NCBI GenBank assembly: GCA_027620815.1
Contig: JAQCDH010000003.1
Coordinates: 1 to 30,971, forward strand
Length of the DNA: 30,971 bases
Direction: 5' to 3'
Source of the DNA: Bacillota bacterium
GTDB taxonomy: Bacteria; Bacillota_I; Bacilli_A; Acholeplasmatales; Acholeplasmataceae
Below, piece after piece: positions 1-8,082 of the stretch (position 1 is the stretch's first letter; each line of letters begins with the position of its first letter). The notes beneath the pieces are model-generated. The model ran no database searches and had not been told where the DNA came from. It saw only the letters and a list, made by a program, of their open reading frames with translations. The position numbers and the translations under genes are program-made.

Positions 1-22
1 TTCAATAAGTCAAGTACGAAAA

Positions 23-820
23 TTATTTAAGTTTGAAAAAACCGTACATCGATCCTAAAATCTTATTTACAAAGGTTGCTGAAAATAAACGTTTGATGAA
101 AAGTAACACTTGGTATTTGAATCCAACTGTTACTTGAATTGGCATTCGCTTCTTTTTAATTAACGTATGTACTTTTTTTGCAATTTCAATAGGAGGCATG
201 CCGTTTTGTTCATCTTTTTCCATCACTGAAACTGACTTTTTAACACGGGAACCATATTCAATCGTTGTTTGAGTATTTTTTTTGCGTTGTGACGTAAAGC
301 CTGTTTTAACATCTCCAGGCATGAGTGCACATACCGAAATCCCAAACGGTTTCACTTCGTTTTGAAGTGCCCAGGAAAAGTTATTGAGTGCAGCTTTTGA
401 AGCAGAATAAAAGGCTTGAAAAGGAATTGGAAATTCCCCAGTAAGAGATGTAATGTTAATAATTTTTGATTGTTTTTGTTTTCTTAAGTAAGGGAGTGCA
501 ACTTGGATGACTTCAAATGAACCAAAAAAGTTCACATCAAACATCGTTTTTGCATCGATACATTCGGTATCTTCGATACTGCCTGAAATACCCATCCCTG
601 CGTTGTTAATGACAACGTCAATCACTTGTTCTTTTTCATAAATTGTTTCAAAAGCTTTGATGATTTCATCTTTATTGGTGACATCAACTTGCATGCTTGT
701 GAACGTTGATTCGTGTACTTTTCTTCTTGAAAGACCATAAACCAAGTGGCCTTTTGAACCTAGTAAATCACAAATAGCTTTACCGATTCCAGAAGATGCA
801 CCGGTTACAATAACAACCAT
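23..820 (-). CDS. Short-chain dehydrogenase/reductase, candidate 3-ketosphinganine reductase
   Basis: Classical SDR of 265 residues. The NAD(P)-binding motif TGASSGIG is at 6-13, NNAG at 72-75, and the catalytic set is Asn97, Ser125, Tyr138 and Lys142 (YSASK). The last 30 or so residues are hydrophobic and basic and could attach the protein to the membrane. Its ATG overlaps the TAA of the upstream serine palmitoyltransferase-like gene (TAATG), so the two are probably translationally coupled. The SDR family alone does not fix the substrate. The partner gene suggests reduction of the 3-keto group of 3-ketosphinganine, as the KDSR enzymes do. Another ketoreductase role is possible. The SDR fold is certain; the substrate is inference. 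The gene ends 22 bases from the window edge, so its downstream neighbour is not visible. Confidence 0.85.
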   Translation of the reverse strand: MVVIVTGASSGIGKAICDLLGSKGHLVYGLSRRKVHESTFTSMQVDVTNKDEIIKAFETIYEKEQVIDVVINNAGMGISGSIEDTECIDAKTMFDVNFFGSFEVIQVALPYLRKQKQSKIINITSLTGEFPIPFQAFYSASKAALNNFSWALQNEVKPFGISVCALMPGDVKTGFTSQRKKNTQTTIEYGSRVKKSVSVMEKDEQNGMPPIEIAKKVHTLIKKKRMPIQVTVGFKYQVLLFIKRLFSATFVNKILGSMYGFFKLK

Positions 821-2034
821 TACTCTTGAAGGTCTTTCAATTGTTCTAATACTTCTGCGATGATTCCAACAGAATAATCAATTTGTTTTTTAGTGTGCGT
901 TGCAGTATAGCTTGTACGTATGAGGCATTCTCCCATTGGTGTTGCTGGAGGTAATACTGGGTTTACATATACACCACGTTCAAAAAGCATATTACAAGCA
1001 ACCATTGTACGTTTAGGTAAATACGTATAAATTGGAATAATTGGTGTTTGATCATTCGTTTCTTTATATTCGACACCATGTTTTTTTAAAGCTTGACGCA
1101 TATAATTGGTGATATCTCTAAGATTTTTAACGCGTTGAGGTTCTTTTTTTAAGATTTTTAATGCTGCAAGTGCTGCTGCAGTATTTGCAGGTGGAATTGC
1201 AGCTGAGAAAATATATGGTCTTGAATTATGACGAATAAAATTGATAACGCGATTAGAACTTGCAACATATCCACCTAAACTTGCAAGTGATTTTGAAAAT
1301 GTTCCCATCACAACATCAACTTCTTTCATTAGGTTGAAATGTTCATGCGTGCCTTTGCCCGTTGCACCCATGACACCAAAACCATGTGCATCATCTACCA
1401 TGACACGAACATCGTATTTTTTCTTAAGTTCAATGATTTTTGGTAAATCACATAAATCACCCGTCATTGAAAAAACACCATCAGTAATAATAATCAAACC
1501 TTTTTCGATATTTTTTTCAGCAAGTTGCGCTTTTGTTTTAATAATTTTAGCTTCTAAATCTGCCATATCATTATGGTTGTATCTTACAACTTCAGCATAT
1601 GATAATTTGATCCCATCATAAATAGACGCATGATTTTCTTTATCTGAGAAAATAATATCGTTACGTCCAGCAATTGCTGAGATGATCCCTAAATTACTTT
1701 GAAATCCAGATGCAAAAATCGTCGCATCTTCCATGCCTACGAATGCAGCAAGTTCTTTTTCTAATTCAACGTGTAAATTTAAAGTTCCATTTAAAAACCG
1801 AGATCCAGAAACACCCGATCCATATTTTTTAGTTGCTTTTAAAGAAGCTTTAAGAACCTCTTTATGTGAGGTTAATCCTAAATAGTTATTAGAACCAATC
1901 ATCACAACATGTCTGCCTTCCATTACGACTTCAGTGTCTTGTTTGGAAGTAAGCTCATGAAAATATGGATAGTACCCTTGTTCTTTAGCGATATCTGCAA
2001 TAATATAGTCATCGCACTTTTTAAAGATATCCAT
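820..2034 (-). CDS. spt: Alpha-oxoamine synthase, probable serine palmitoyltransferase
   Basis: PLP-dependent enzyme of 404 residues, the usual length for bacterial serine palmitoyltransferase. It would condense L-serine with an acyl thioester to 3-ketosphinganine in the cytoplasm. Visible residues are the PLP-stacking His135 (HAS), Asp214 and His217 (DDAH), PLP lysine 248 in GTFSKS, and Arg373 in LIRTSY. The features favouring SPT over its paralogues are GSRFLNGTLNLH (77-88), SKSLASLGGY (247-256) and the PATP loop (363-366), which is typical of SPT. Glycine C-acetyltransferase (Kbl) has a GTLGKALGG-type lysine motif and lacks PATP; BioF would be expected beside biotin genes. A strong AAAGGAG lies 6-7 bases before the ATG. 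It forms an operon with the SDR gene. Family is certain; SPT is the best reading. Confidence 0.82.
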   Translation of the reverse strand: MDIFKKCDDYIIADIAKEQGYYPYFHELTSKQDTEVVMEGRHVVMIGSNNYLGLTSHKEVLKASLKATKKYGSGVSGSRFLNGTLNLHVELEKELAAFVGMEDATIFASGFQSNLGIISAIAGRNDIIFSDKENHASIYDGIKLSYAEVVRYNHNDMADLEAKIIKTKAQLAEKNIEKGLIIITDGVFSMTGDLCDLPKIIELKKKYDVRVMVDDAHGFGVMGATGKGTHEHFNLMKEVDVVMGTFSKSLASLGGYVASSNRVINFIRHNSRPYIFSAAIPPANTAAALAALKILKKEPQRVKNLRDITNYMRQALKKHGVEYKETNDQTPIIPIYTYLPKRTMVACNMLFERGVYVNPVLPPATPMGECLIRTSYTATHTKKQIDYSVGIIAEVLEQLKDLQE

Positions 2035-2074
2035 TCAATGCTCCTTTAATGTTTTTCGTTTTATAGCTATTTCT

Positions 2075-2080
2075 ATTATA
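2075..2080 (-). promoter_or_regulatory. Possible -10 box for the spt-SDR pair
   Basis: A perfect TATAAT lies about 40 bases before the spt start codon, in the short AT-rich gap after psuG. I see no good -35 hexamer at 16-18 bases and no extended TG motif, so this is weak evidence. No hairpin terminator separates psuG from spt, so read-through from psuKG is also possible. Confidence 0.3.
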
Positions 2081-2100
2081 CTAAAATTTTTAAAAAAGTA

Positions 2101-3024
2101 TTAAAAAGCGATAATTTTCTTATCGATATATGCAAGTTCTATAGCAATTTTTGCTGCAAGTCTTGCATTATTGTAAACAAGTGCTTTATTTGCCTCTAAA
2201 GATTCACCTTTTGTTAAATCTTTAATCGTAGAAAGGAGAAAGGGTGTTGTTTCTTTTCCAGTGATATTTTTTTCTTTCGCAAGGATTAATGATTGCTCGA
2301 TGTAAGACTCAATCACATCTGATGCCATTGCATGGGATTCAGGAATCGGATTTGCAACAACGATTCCTCCTTTTAGTGGAAATGTTTTTTTTGCATGAAA
2401 TAGCGTTGCAATCTCTTGAGGCGTCTCTAAGCGATGTGTCACTTGAAATGGTGATGTCCTTGAATAAAAACTAGGAAGCACTTCTGTTTGATAACCGATG
2501 ATTTCTACACCTTTGGTTTCTAAGTATTCTAACGTTAGTCCTAAGTCTAAAATAGACTTTGCACCTGCACATACGACGCAAACTGAATGTTCAGCAAGCT
2601 CTTCTAAATCCCTAGAGATGTCCATCGTGTTTTCTCCATATCTATGTACGCCACCAATCCCACCAGTTGCAAACACTTGAATACCAACGCGCGCAGCAAC
2701 AAGTATCGTTCCTGAAACCGTAGTTCCACCATGTTTTTTTTGTGAAATGACATACCCAAAATCTCTTTTGCTTACTTTAACAACATCTTCTTTAGCAAGA
2801 ATTTCTAAATCATGTTCATCAAGTCCAACTTTAATTTCACCATTGATAATCGCGATGGTTGCTGGAATTGCACCTTCTTCACGAATGATACTCTCTAATG
2901 TTTTAGCAACTTCGATATTATCAGGATACGGTAATCCGTGACTAATAATCGTCGATTCTAAAGCAACTACTTTTTGATGTGTCTTTAATGCTTTTTTTAC
3001 TTCCTCACTAATTTTTATATGCAT
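2101..3024 (-). CDS. psuG: Pseudouridine-5'-phosphate glycosidase
   Basis: PsuG of 307 residues, full length for the family. It cleaves the C-C glycosidic bond of pseudouridine 5'-phosphate to give uracil and ribose 5-phosphate. The family signature is clear: an N-terminal ALESTIISHGLPYP segment (21-34), the Gly-rich HGGTTVSGT run near residue 100, FATGGIGGVHR near 120, and the VANPIPE segment near 225. Mn2+ is the known cofactor of the family. The start overlaps the end of psuK by 17 bases and has an AAAGGAG 8 bases upstream, so the two are cotranscribed and probably coupled. Together they form a two-step route that salvages pseudouridine from RNA turnover, useful for an organism with little biosynthesis. 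Confidence 0.95.
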   Translation of the reverse strand: MHIKISEEVKKALKTHQKVVALESTIISHGLPYPDNIEVAKTLESIIREEGAIPATIAIINGEIKVGLDEHDLEILAKEDVVKVSKRDFGYVISQKKHGGTTVSGTILVAARVGIQVFATGGIGGVHRYGENTMDISRDLEELAEHSVCVVCAGAKSILDLGLTLEYLETKGVEIIGYQTEVLPSFYSRTSPFQVTHRLETPQEIATLFHAKKTFPLKGGIVVANPIPESHAMASDVIESYIEQSLILAKEKNITGKETTPFLLSTIKDLTKGESLEANKALVYNNARLAAKIAIELAYIDKKIIAF

Positions 3025-3862
3025 CCACGCACTCCTTTAACATTTTTGAGTTTTTACTTTTTAACGCACATAAAGACATCAGATGTCCTTGTTTTAAAAT
3101 CTCTTTTTGATTTATAAAACCATCAATACAACCAACTAAAAAAGCATCACCAGCTCCAGATGTATTGATTATATCCTCAGCTTTCTCAATTGGATATGTC
3201 ATCATTTTTTCTTTTGTAATTAATCTTGCATATTTCACTTGATTGGTGATGATGACTACATGATGGTCCTTAATTGAACGTTGTATGTCATCATTAAATA
3301 AATGATGGATTTCCGCATCATTACCTTTTATGACATGGAAACCAGCAACTAAATGCTTCATTTTAATGGCTTTTTCTTGTGAGACAAGCTCGATGACTTT
3401 AAATGGGTGATGAAGGTGTGATATGTATGTTAATACTTCTATCGATACATTCGTGTCACAAATAAGGACATCGGCTTCAAGTAGCGTTGTTTCATAATCT
3501 TTCAAAAATGCTTTTGTAAGGTGTTTCATCGCGTCCATGGATGCGATTGCTCCTTGCATATTTCCATCTTGATTAAATAAAGATAAGTATAAAGAAGATA
3601 ATTCTGATGGTGGTGAATACACTTTTATATGATGAGAAATACAGGCATCTTTTAAAAAAGGTCCAAAATGATCTTGACCAATCACTGTAAAAAAAGTGAC
3701 ATCATAATCAAGTAACCTTAAATCATAAGCAATATTAAAACCAACACCACCTGAATCGATGATGTGACTGCCCGGATTCGAATCAAAAGATTGAAATGTT
3801 TGATCAGAGGTTGCAAGAATATCAACATTCATGCCACCAATGACCACTATTTTTTTGTTCAT
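3008..3862 (-). CDS. psuK: Pseudouridine kinase, PfkB family
   Basis: PfkB/ribokinase-type kinase of 284 residues. The N-terminal pattern is GGMNVD (8-13) and then a GGVGFN-type glycine motif near 38-43. The second PfkB signature, with the catalytic Asp in GAGDAF, lies near 236-241. The family alone would allow several sugar or nucleoside substrates; the overlapping psuG gene makes pseudouridine by far the best assignment. No Shine-Dalgarno sequence precedes the ATG; instead a TATAAT sits 6 bases upstream, placing a predicted transcript start at or near the start codon. It follows the rpoC terminator directly. The protein is slightly short for the family, with a compact C-terminus. Confidence 0.88.
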   Translation of the reverse strand: MNKKIVVIGGMNVDILATSDQTFQSFDSNPGSHIIDSGGVGFNIAYDLRLLDYDVTFFTVIGQDHFGPFLKDACISHHIKVYSPPSELSSLYLSLFNQDGNMQGAIASMDAMKHLTKAFLKDYETTLLEADVLICDTNVSIEVLTYISHLHHPFKVIELVSQEKAIKMKHLVAGFHVIKGNDAEIHHLFNDDIQRSIKDHHVVIITNQVKYARLITKEKMMTYPIEKAEDIINTSGAGDAFLVGCIDGFINQKEILKQGHLMSLCALKSKNSKMLKECVDAYKN

Positions 3863-3868
3863 ACGTTG

Positions 3869-3874
3869 ATTATA
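3869..3874 (-). promoter_or_regulatory. Possible -10 box for a leaderless psuK transcript
   Basis: TATAAT lies 6 bases before the psuK ATG, and no ribosome binding site is present between them. With normal spacing, transcription would begin at about the A of the ATG. No convincing -35 box is visible: the expected position falls inside the rpoC terminator hairpin. Confidence 0.28.
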
Positions 3875-3880
3875 TAAGAA

Positions 3881-3902
3881 AAAAGTAGCTTTCGCTACTT
3901 TT
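3881..3902 (-). terminator. Rho-independent terminator after rpoC
   Basis: A perfect 9-bp stem (AAAAGTAGC / GCTACTTTT) with a GAAA tetraloop on the transcript, followed by a run of T. The stem overlaps the rpoC stop codon by 2 bases. It closes the rpoBC transcript and separates it from psuKG. Confidence 0.85.
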
Positions 3903-6087
3903 ATTCAAAATCTTCTTCTTCTTTTTCAACGGTATAACTAGAATCATATGAAAATCGAGATTCTTTGAGTATTCCCGTTCCAGCTGGAATAAGTCCACCA
4001 ATAATGACATTTTCTTTAAGACCATGTAATTTATCGACTTTACCTTTAATTGCTGCATCTGTTAAGATTCTTGTTGTTTCTTGGAAAGATGCTGCAGATA
4101 AGAATGAATCACTACGTAATGATGCACGTGTGATACCTAAGAGTAAAGGACGTCCAACAGCAAGTTGTTTTCCATCTTTAAATGCTTGCATATTTGCTTG
4201 ACTAAATTCAGAAACAGAAACTTCAACACCTGGTAATAAGCTTGTTTCACCTTCAGTGACAATATAAATACGTCTTAGCATTTGACGAACAATAAGCTCA
4301 ATGTGTTTATCAGAAATTTCAACGTTTTGCGCACGATATACTTTTTGAACTTCTTCTAAAATATATTTTGCAGCCGCTTCAGTTGAAACAACACGTAATA
4401 ACTCTTTAGGATGGATAGACCCTAATGTGAGTCTTTGACCAGGTCTAACGACTTGGTTTTTACGTACTAAGACATCAATGCTTGGATCAACGGTATATTT
4501 ATGTTCTTTTTCGTTTTTATCTAAAATCGTAACTGTTGAAAACCCACTACGCAAACGATCGATCGCATGAACTTTACCTTCGACTTCACTGATGACAGCT
4601 TTTCCTTTAGGATTACGTGCTTCAAATAATTCTTGAATACGAGGTAACCCTTGAGTAATATCTGATGCAGATGCCACCCCTCCGGTGTGGAAGGTTCTCA
4701 TGGTAAGCTGGGTTCCAGGTTCACCAATCGATTGTGCAGCAATAACCCCAACAGCTTCTCCAACTTCAACTGGCATATTGGATGCTAAGTTACGTCCATA
4801 ACATTTCGCACATACACCATTTTCTGAGTGACATGTTAGATTTGAACGGATTTCAACTTCTTCAACACCTGCTTCATAGATTTCTGTTGCAAGTTCATCT
4901 GTAATAAGTTGGTTTTTAGCGACGAGTAATCCTTTACCTTTAGGTTTTGCGACATCTTTACTTGCGTAACGTCCAACAATACGGTCATATAAAGGGACGA
5001 TGATTTTAGAATCATCTTTTTCTGAAGTAATTGGACGCATAATAATACCACGTTCAGTACCACAATCATCATCAACAACAATCACATCTTGAGACACGTC
5101 AACTAAACGTCTTGTTAAGTATCCTGATTCTGCTGTTTTTAACGCAGTATCGGTTGATCCTTTACGTGCACCGTGAGTGGAAATAAAGAACTCAGAAACG
5201 GTTAGACCTTCTCTAAAGGATGCTTGAACAGGGACTTCAATGGTTTCCCCTTTCGGGTTATTCATCAGACCACGCATCCCAACAAGTTGGACGAAGTTGT
5301 TTAAACTACCACGTGCACCTGAATCACTCATCATAAATAAGTTGTTGTCGGTATCAAACTCATCCATGACATTATCTTGAATGGTTTTAAGTGCTTTTTC
5401 CCAAGTTTGAATGATTAGTTTACGACGTTCTTCACTTTTGAGTAAACCGTCATCATGCCATTCGAGAACTTGATCAATGGTTTGTCTTGCTTCAACAAGC
5501 ATTTCTTCTTTTTTAGAAAATACATTAATATCAGCAAATGACACAGTAATACCAGACACAGTTGAATATTTAAATCCTAAATCTTTAAGTCTGTCTAGCA
5601 TTTTAGACGTTTCACTAATGTGTAACTTCTTAAATACTTGAGCAATAATTTTAGACAAGAATTTTTTAGTGAATGGTCCTGGTACTGGAATATCTTGTAA
5701 GACATCTTTAGGGTTCACACCTTTTTTAATGAAGTAAATATCTGGTGTACCTATTTCTAAATTGACATCAGATGGTTCATTTAAGTAAGGGAAGTTTGGA
5801 GGTAAGATTTGGTTAAAAATCAATTTTCCAAAGGTTGTGACTAAATATTGTTGTTTCTGTTCAGATTTAAACATTTGATCCATCGATTTAGGATCGATAA
5901 TAATTCTTGTATGTAACTGAATAAATCCATCTTCATATGCAAGTTGTACTTCTTCAAAATTTGAGAAGAAATGACCTTCATATTTATGTTTTTCTTGATG
6001 TGCAACTTTTTTCTCTTCAGCATGTAACCCTGTAAATGGTTTATCTTTTGTTTCTTCAATCGTCAAGTAATAGTTTCCTAAAACCAT
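3901..6087 (-). CDS. rpoC: RNA polymerase beta-prime, C-terminal part (after an in-frame stop)
   Basis: Open frame of 728 codons from the first in-frame ATG after the TAA at 6130-6132. It begins at the conserved MVLGNYYLT segment and carries the second half of beta-prime: a SDSGARGS segment (254-261), the bridge helix (about 290-325), the second zinc site with Cys342, Cys419, Cys426 and Cys429, the trigger loop with GEPGTQLTMRTFHTGG (456-470), and an intact C-terminus. No Shine-Dalgarno sequence precedes the ATG and 14 conserved codons lie between the TAA and it, so independent initiation is unlikely. Sequence conservation shows no sign of decay. It is best read as the second part of one rpoC gene. 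Confidence 0.85.
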   Translation of the reverse strand: MVLGNYYLTIEETKDKPFTGLHAEEKKVAHQEKHKYEGHFFSNFEEVQLAYEDGFIQLHTRIIIDPKSMDQMFKSEQKQQYLVTTFGKLIFNQILPPNFPYLNEPSDVNLEIGTPDIYFIKKGVNPKDVLQDIPVPGPFTKKFLSKIIAQVFKKLHISETSKMLDRLKDLGFKYSTVSGITVSFADINVFSKKEEMLVEARQTIDQVLEWHDDGLLKSEERRKLIIQTWEKALKTIQDNVMDEFDTDNNLFMMSDSGARGSLNNFVQLVGMRGLMNNPKGETIEVPVQASFREGLTVSEFFISTHGARKGSTDTALKTAESGYLTRRLVDVSQDVIVVDDDCGTERGIIMRPITSEKDDSKIIVPLYDRIVGRYASKDVAKPKGKGLLVAKNQLITDELATEIYEAGVEEVEIRSNLTCHSENGVCAKCYGRNLASNMPVEVGEAVGVIAAQSIGEPGTQLTMRTFHTGGVASASDITQGLPRIQELFEARNPKGKAVISEVEGKVHAIDRLRSGFSTVTILDKNEKEHKYTVDPSIDVLVRKNQVVRPGQRLTLGSIHPKELLRVVSTEAAAKYILEEVQKVYRAQNVEISDKHIELIVRQMLRRIYIVTEGETSLLPGVEVSVSEFSQANMQAFKDGKQLAVGRPLLLGITRASLRSDSFLSAASFQETTRILTDAAIKGKVDKLHGLKENVIIGGLIPAGTGILKESRFSYDSSYTVEKEEEDFE

Positions 6088-6129
6088 GTCTTGAGAAGGT
6101 GTTACAACAGGTTTACCATCTTTTGGGTT

Positions 6130-8082
6130 TTAGATGTTATTAGAAGCAAGCATGAGTAAACGCGCTTCAGCTTGAGCTTCATTCGATAGAGGGACGTGAA
6201 CCGCCATTTGGTCACCGTCAAAGTCCGCGTTAAACGCAGGGGTAACAAGTGGATGCAAACGAATCGCTTTTCCATCAATCAGTTTTGGTTCAAATGCTTG
6301 AATACCAAGTCTATGAAGTGTTGGCGCACGGTTGAGTAATACCGGATGTTCTTTAACAACTTTTTCGAGTGCTGTCCATACATCATCATCCATACGTTCG
6401 TATTTAGAGTTTGCATTTTTCTTTGCGTTCGCATCATCACCAGATAATTTTTGAAGTTCTCTTAATACAAATGGTTTAAATAATGTAATGGCCATTTCAC
6501 GTGGAATACCACATTGATACATTTCTAAGTCTGGTCCTACAATAATGACTGAACGTCCAGAATAATCAACACGTTTTCCAAGTAAGTTTTGACGGAAACG
6601 ACCTTGTTTCCCACGTAACAAATCTGAAAGTGATTTCAAGTGACGGTTACGTTCAACAGCCGCTTTTTTACCACGTTTCGCATTATCAAATAACGCATCA
6701 GCTGCTTCTTGAAGCATACGTTTTTCGTTTTTGGTAATGAGTCTTGGTGCCATTTGTTCTTTTTGTTTTTTAAGACGATTATTACGATTTAAAATACGAC
6801 GATATAAATCGTTTAAGTCTGTTGTTGCAAAACGACCACCATCTAGTGGTACCATTGGACGAAGATCTGGTGGAATGACTGGAATCACATTCATAACCAT
6901 CCATTCTGGTTTATTATCAGAGTTATTGAATGCTTCAACGACTTCTAAACGTTTAATGATCTTATCACGTTTTTGTTTAGATGCTGTTTTTAATTTACGT
7001 CTTAAAATACGAACTTCTCTATCTAAATCAAGTTCTTTAAGTAAGATTTTAACGGCTTCTGCACCAGTTAACGCAGTAAATTTATTGTAGTATTCTTCAC
7101 TCAAACGTGAAAAATCTTGTTCTGATAAAATTTGTTTTTTAGATAGTGGTGCGGTTCCTGGATCAGTCACAATGTATGATGCATGATAGACGACTTCTTC
7201 GAGTTGTTTTGCTTTAATTCCAAGTAAAATCGCGAGTCTTGAAGGTGAGTTTTTTAAATACCATGTATGAACGATTGGTGCTTCAAGTTCAATATGACCC
7301 ATACGTTCACGACGTACTTTAGATTCTGTGATTTCAATGCCACATTTTGAACATACTTGTCCTTTGTTACCACTTTGTTTTTTACCACACGCACATTGAT
7401 AATCACGTGTAGGTCCAAAAATGCGCTCACAAAACAAGCCACCTTCTTCAGGTTTGGATGTACGATAGTTAATCGTTTCATGCGTCTTGACTTCCCCATA
7501 AGACCATTGTCTGATTTCATCTGGAGAAGCAATACGAATTTTTAAGTGTGAATACGTTTTAGATCCATATTCTTTAGGTGATTTTCTACCTTGGTTAATA
7601 CGTGCTTGAACATCAATGAGTTTAACAGGATCGACTGGTGTTTGAACTAAATCTTTAAGTGATTCAATTTCAACATCTTCAACGTCACTTGCTTCATGAT
7701 GATGTTCATGGAGAGGATCATAACCGTAAAACTTTAAGACCCCATTCATTTCTTCACGTAAAATTGCGTCATCTTCAAATAAATGGTATAAAATATGACG
7801 ATCATATTCTAAGACATCAATAAGATCTTCTAGACCTTGACCTCTTAAACGATCAACCGTTTCACCAGAAACACCCATATTTTCAAGTGGGCGTGGTAAA
7901 GAGTAACGTCTTAAAACAGACGTCACTTCTTCAAATGCTTCAGCAAGTAATAATTTTAATTCTTTAATTGAAAATGTATTAAAGTCTTCAAGTTGATCAA
8001 TCCCTGAGAGTTTTAGCTGAGTAAGCGCTTCTTCTGACAGTTTAAGTGATTCAACTTTTAAAGTTAATTTTTCTTTTGCCAT
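6130..8082 (-). CDS. rpoC: RNA polymerase beta-prime, N-terminal part with unusual extension
   Basis: Open frame of 650 codons. The usual beta-prime start (LKIRIASPDEIRQWSYGEVK) begins only at residue 180, while in B. subtilis it lies near residue 10. Residues 8-62 and 64-122 form two similar units that resemble the alpha-CTD helix-hairpin-helix; a His/Glu-rich linker (124-140) follows. Then come the zinc ribbon (Cys230, Cys232, Cys244, Cys247), the lid, rudder and clamp region, and the catalytic NADFDGD (618-624). The frame ends at TAA 26 codons later. The start is firm: the ATG overlaps the rpoB TAA, and AAAGGAGG lies 9 bases upstream inside the rpoB end. On its own this fragment would lack bridge helix and trigger loop and be inactive. 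Confidence 0.88.
   Translation of the reverse strand: MAKEKLTLKVESLKLSEEALTQLKLSGIDQLEDFNTFSIKELKLLLAEAFEEVTSVLRRYSLPRPLENMGVSGETVDRLRGQGLEDLIDVLEYDRHILYHLFEDDAILREEMNGVLKFYGYDPLHEHHHEASDVEDVEIESLKDLVQTPVDPVKLIDVQARINQGRKSPKEYGSKTYSHLKIRIASPDEIRQWSYGEVKTHETINYRTSKPEEGGLFCERIFGPTRDYQCACGKKQSGNKGQVCSKCGIEITESKVRRERMGHIELEAPIVHTWYLKNSPSRLAILLGIKAKQLEEVVYHASYIVTDPGTAPLSKKQILSEQDFSRLSEEYYNKFTALTGAEAVKILLKELDLDREVRILRRKLKTASKQKRDKIIKRLEVVEAFNNSDNKPEWMVMNVIPVIPPDLRPMVPLDGGRFATTDLNDLYRRILNRNNRLKKQKEQMAPRLITKNEKRMLQEAADALFDNAKRGKKAAVERNRHLKSLSDLLRGKQGRFRQNLLGKRVDYSGRSVIIVGPDLEMYQCGIPREMAITLFKPFVLRELQKLSGDDANAKKNANSKYERMDDDVWTALEKVVKEHPVLLNRAPTLHRLGIQAFEPKLIDGKAIRLHPLVTPAFNADFDGDQMAVHVPLSNEAQAEARLLMLASNNI

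Larger units (their letters stand above)
3901..8082 (-). pseudogene. rpoC: rpoC as a single frame, interrupted by one TAA codon
   Basis: Read through the TAA at 6130-6132, the gene gives a 1393-codon beta-prime with no frameshift. The codons around the stop spell LASNNI-stop-NPKDGKPVVTPSQDM, where other bacteria have Leu (NNILNPKDG). A TTA leucine codon differs from TAA by one base. The gene is essential and both sides are well conserved, so a base error in the sequence or a very recent mutation is the simplest explanation. Stop-codon read-through cannot be excluded from sequence. The entry is typed as pseudogene only to mark the interrupted frame; I do not believe that the cell lacks beta-prime. 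Confidence 0.7.

Noticed and set aside
820..2034. Glycine C-acetyltransferase (kbl) or BioF
   Set aside because: The lysine motif and PATP loop are of SPT type, the partner SDR is not a threonine dehydrogenase, and no biotin or threonine-degradation gene is adjacent.
6130..6132. Reading TAA as a sense codon (variant genetic code)
   Set aside because: TAA ends most genes in the window at the expected family length, so a general reassignment is impossible; TGA and TAG are also real stops here.
3901..8082. A natural rpoC1/rpoC2-type split
   Set aside because: The second frame starts at an ATG with no ribosome binding site, 14 conserved codons after the stop, and the missing codons still encode the conserved sequence. 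A stable split gene would not keep these.
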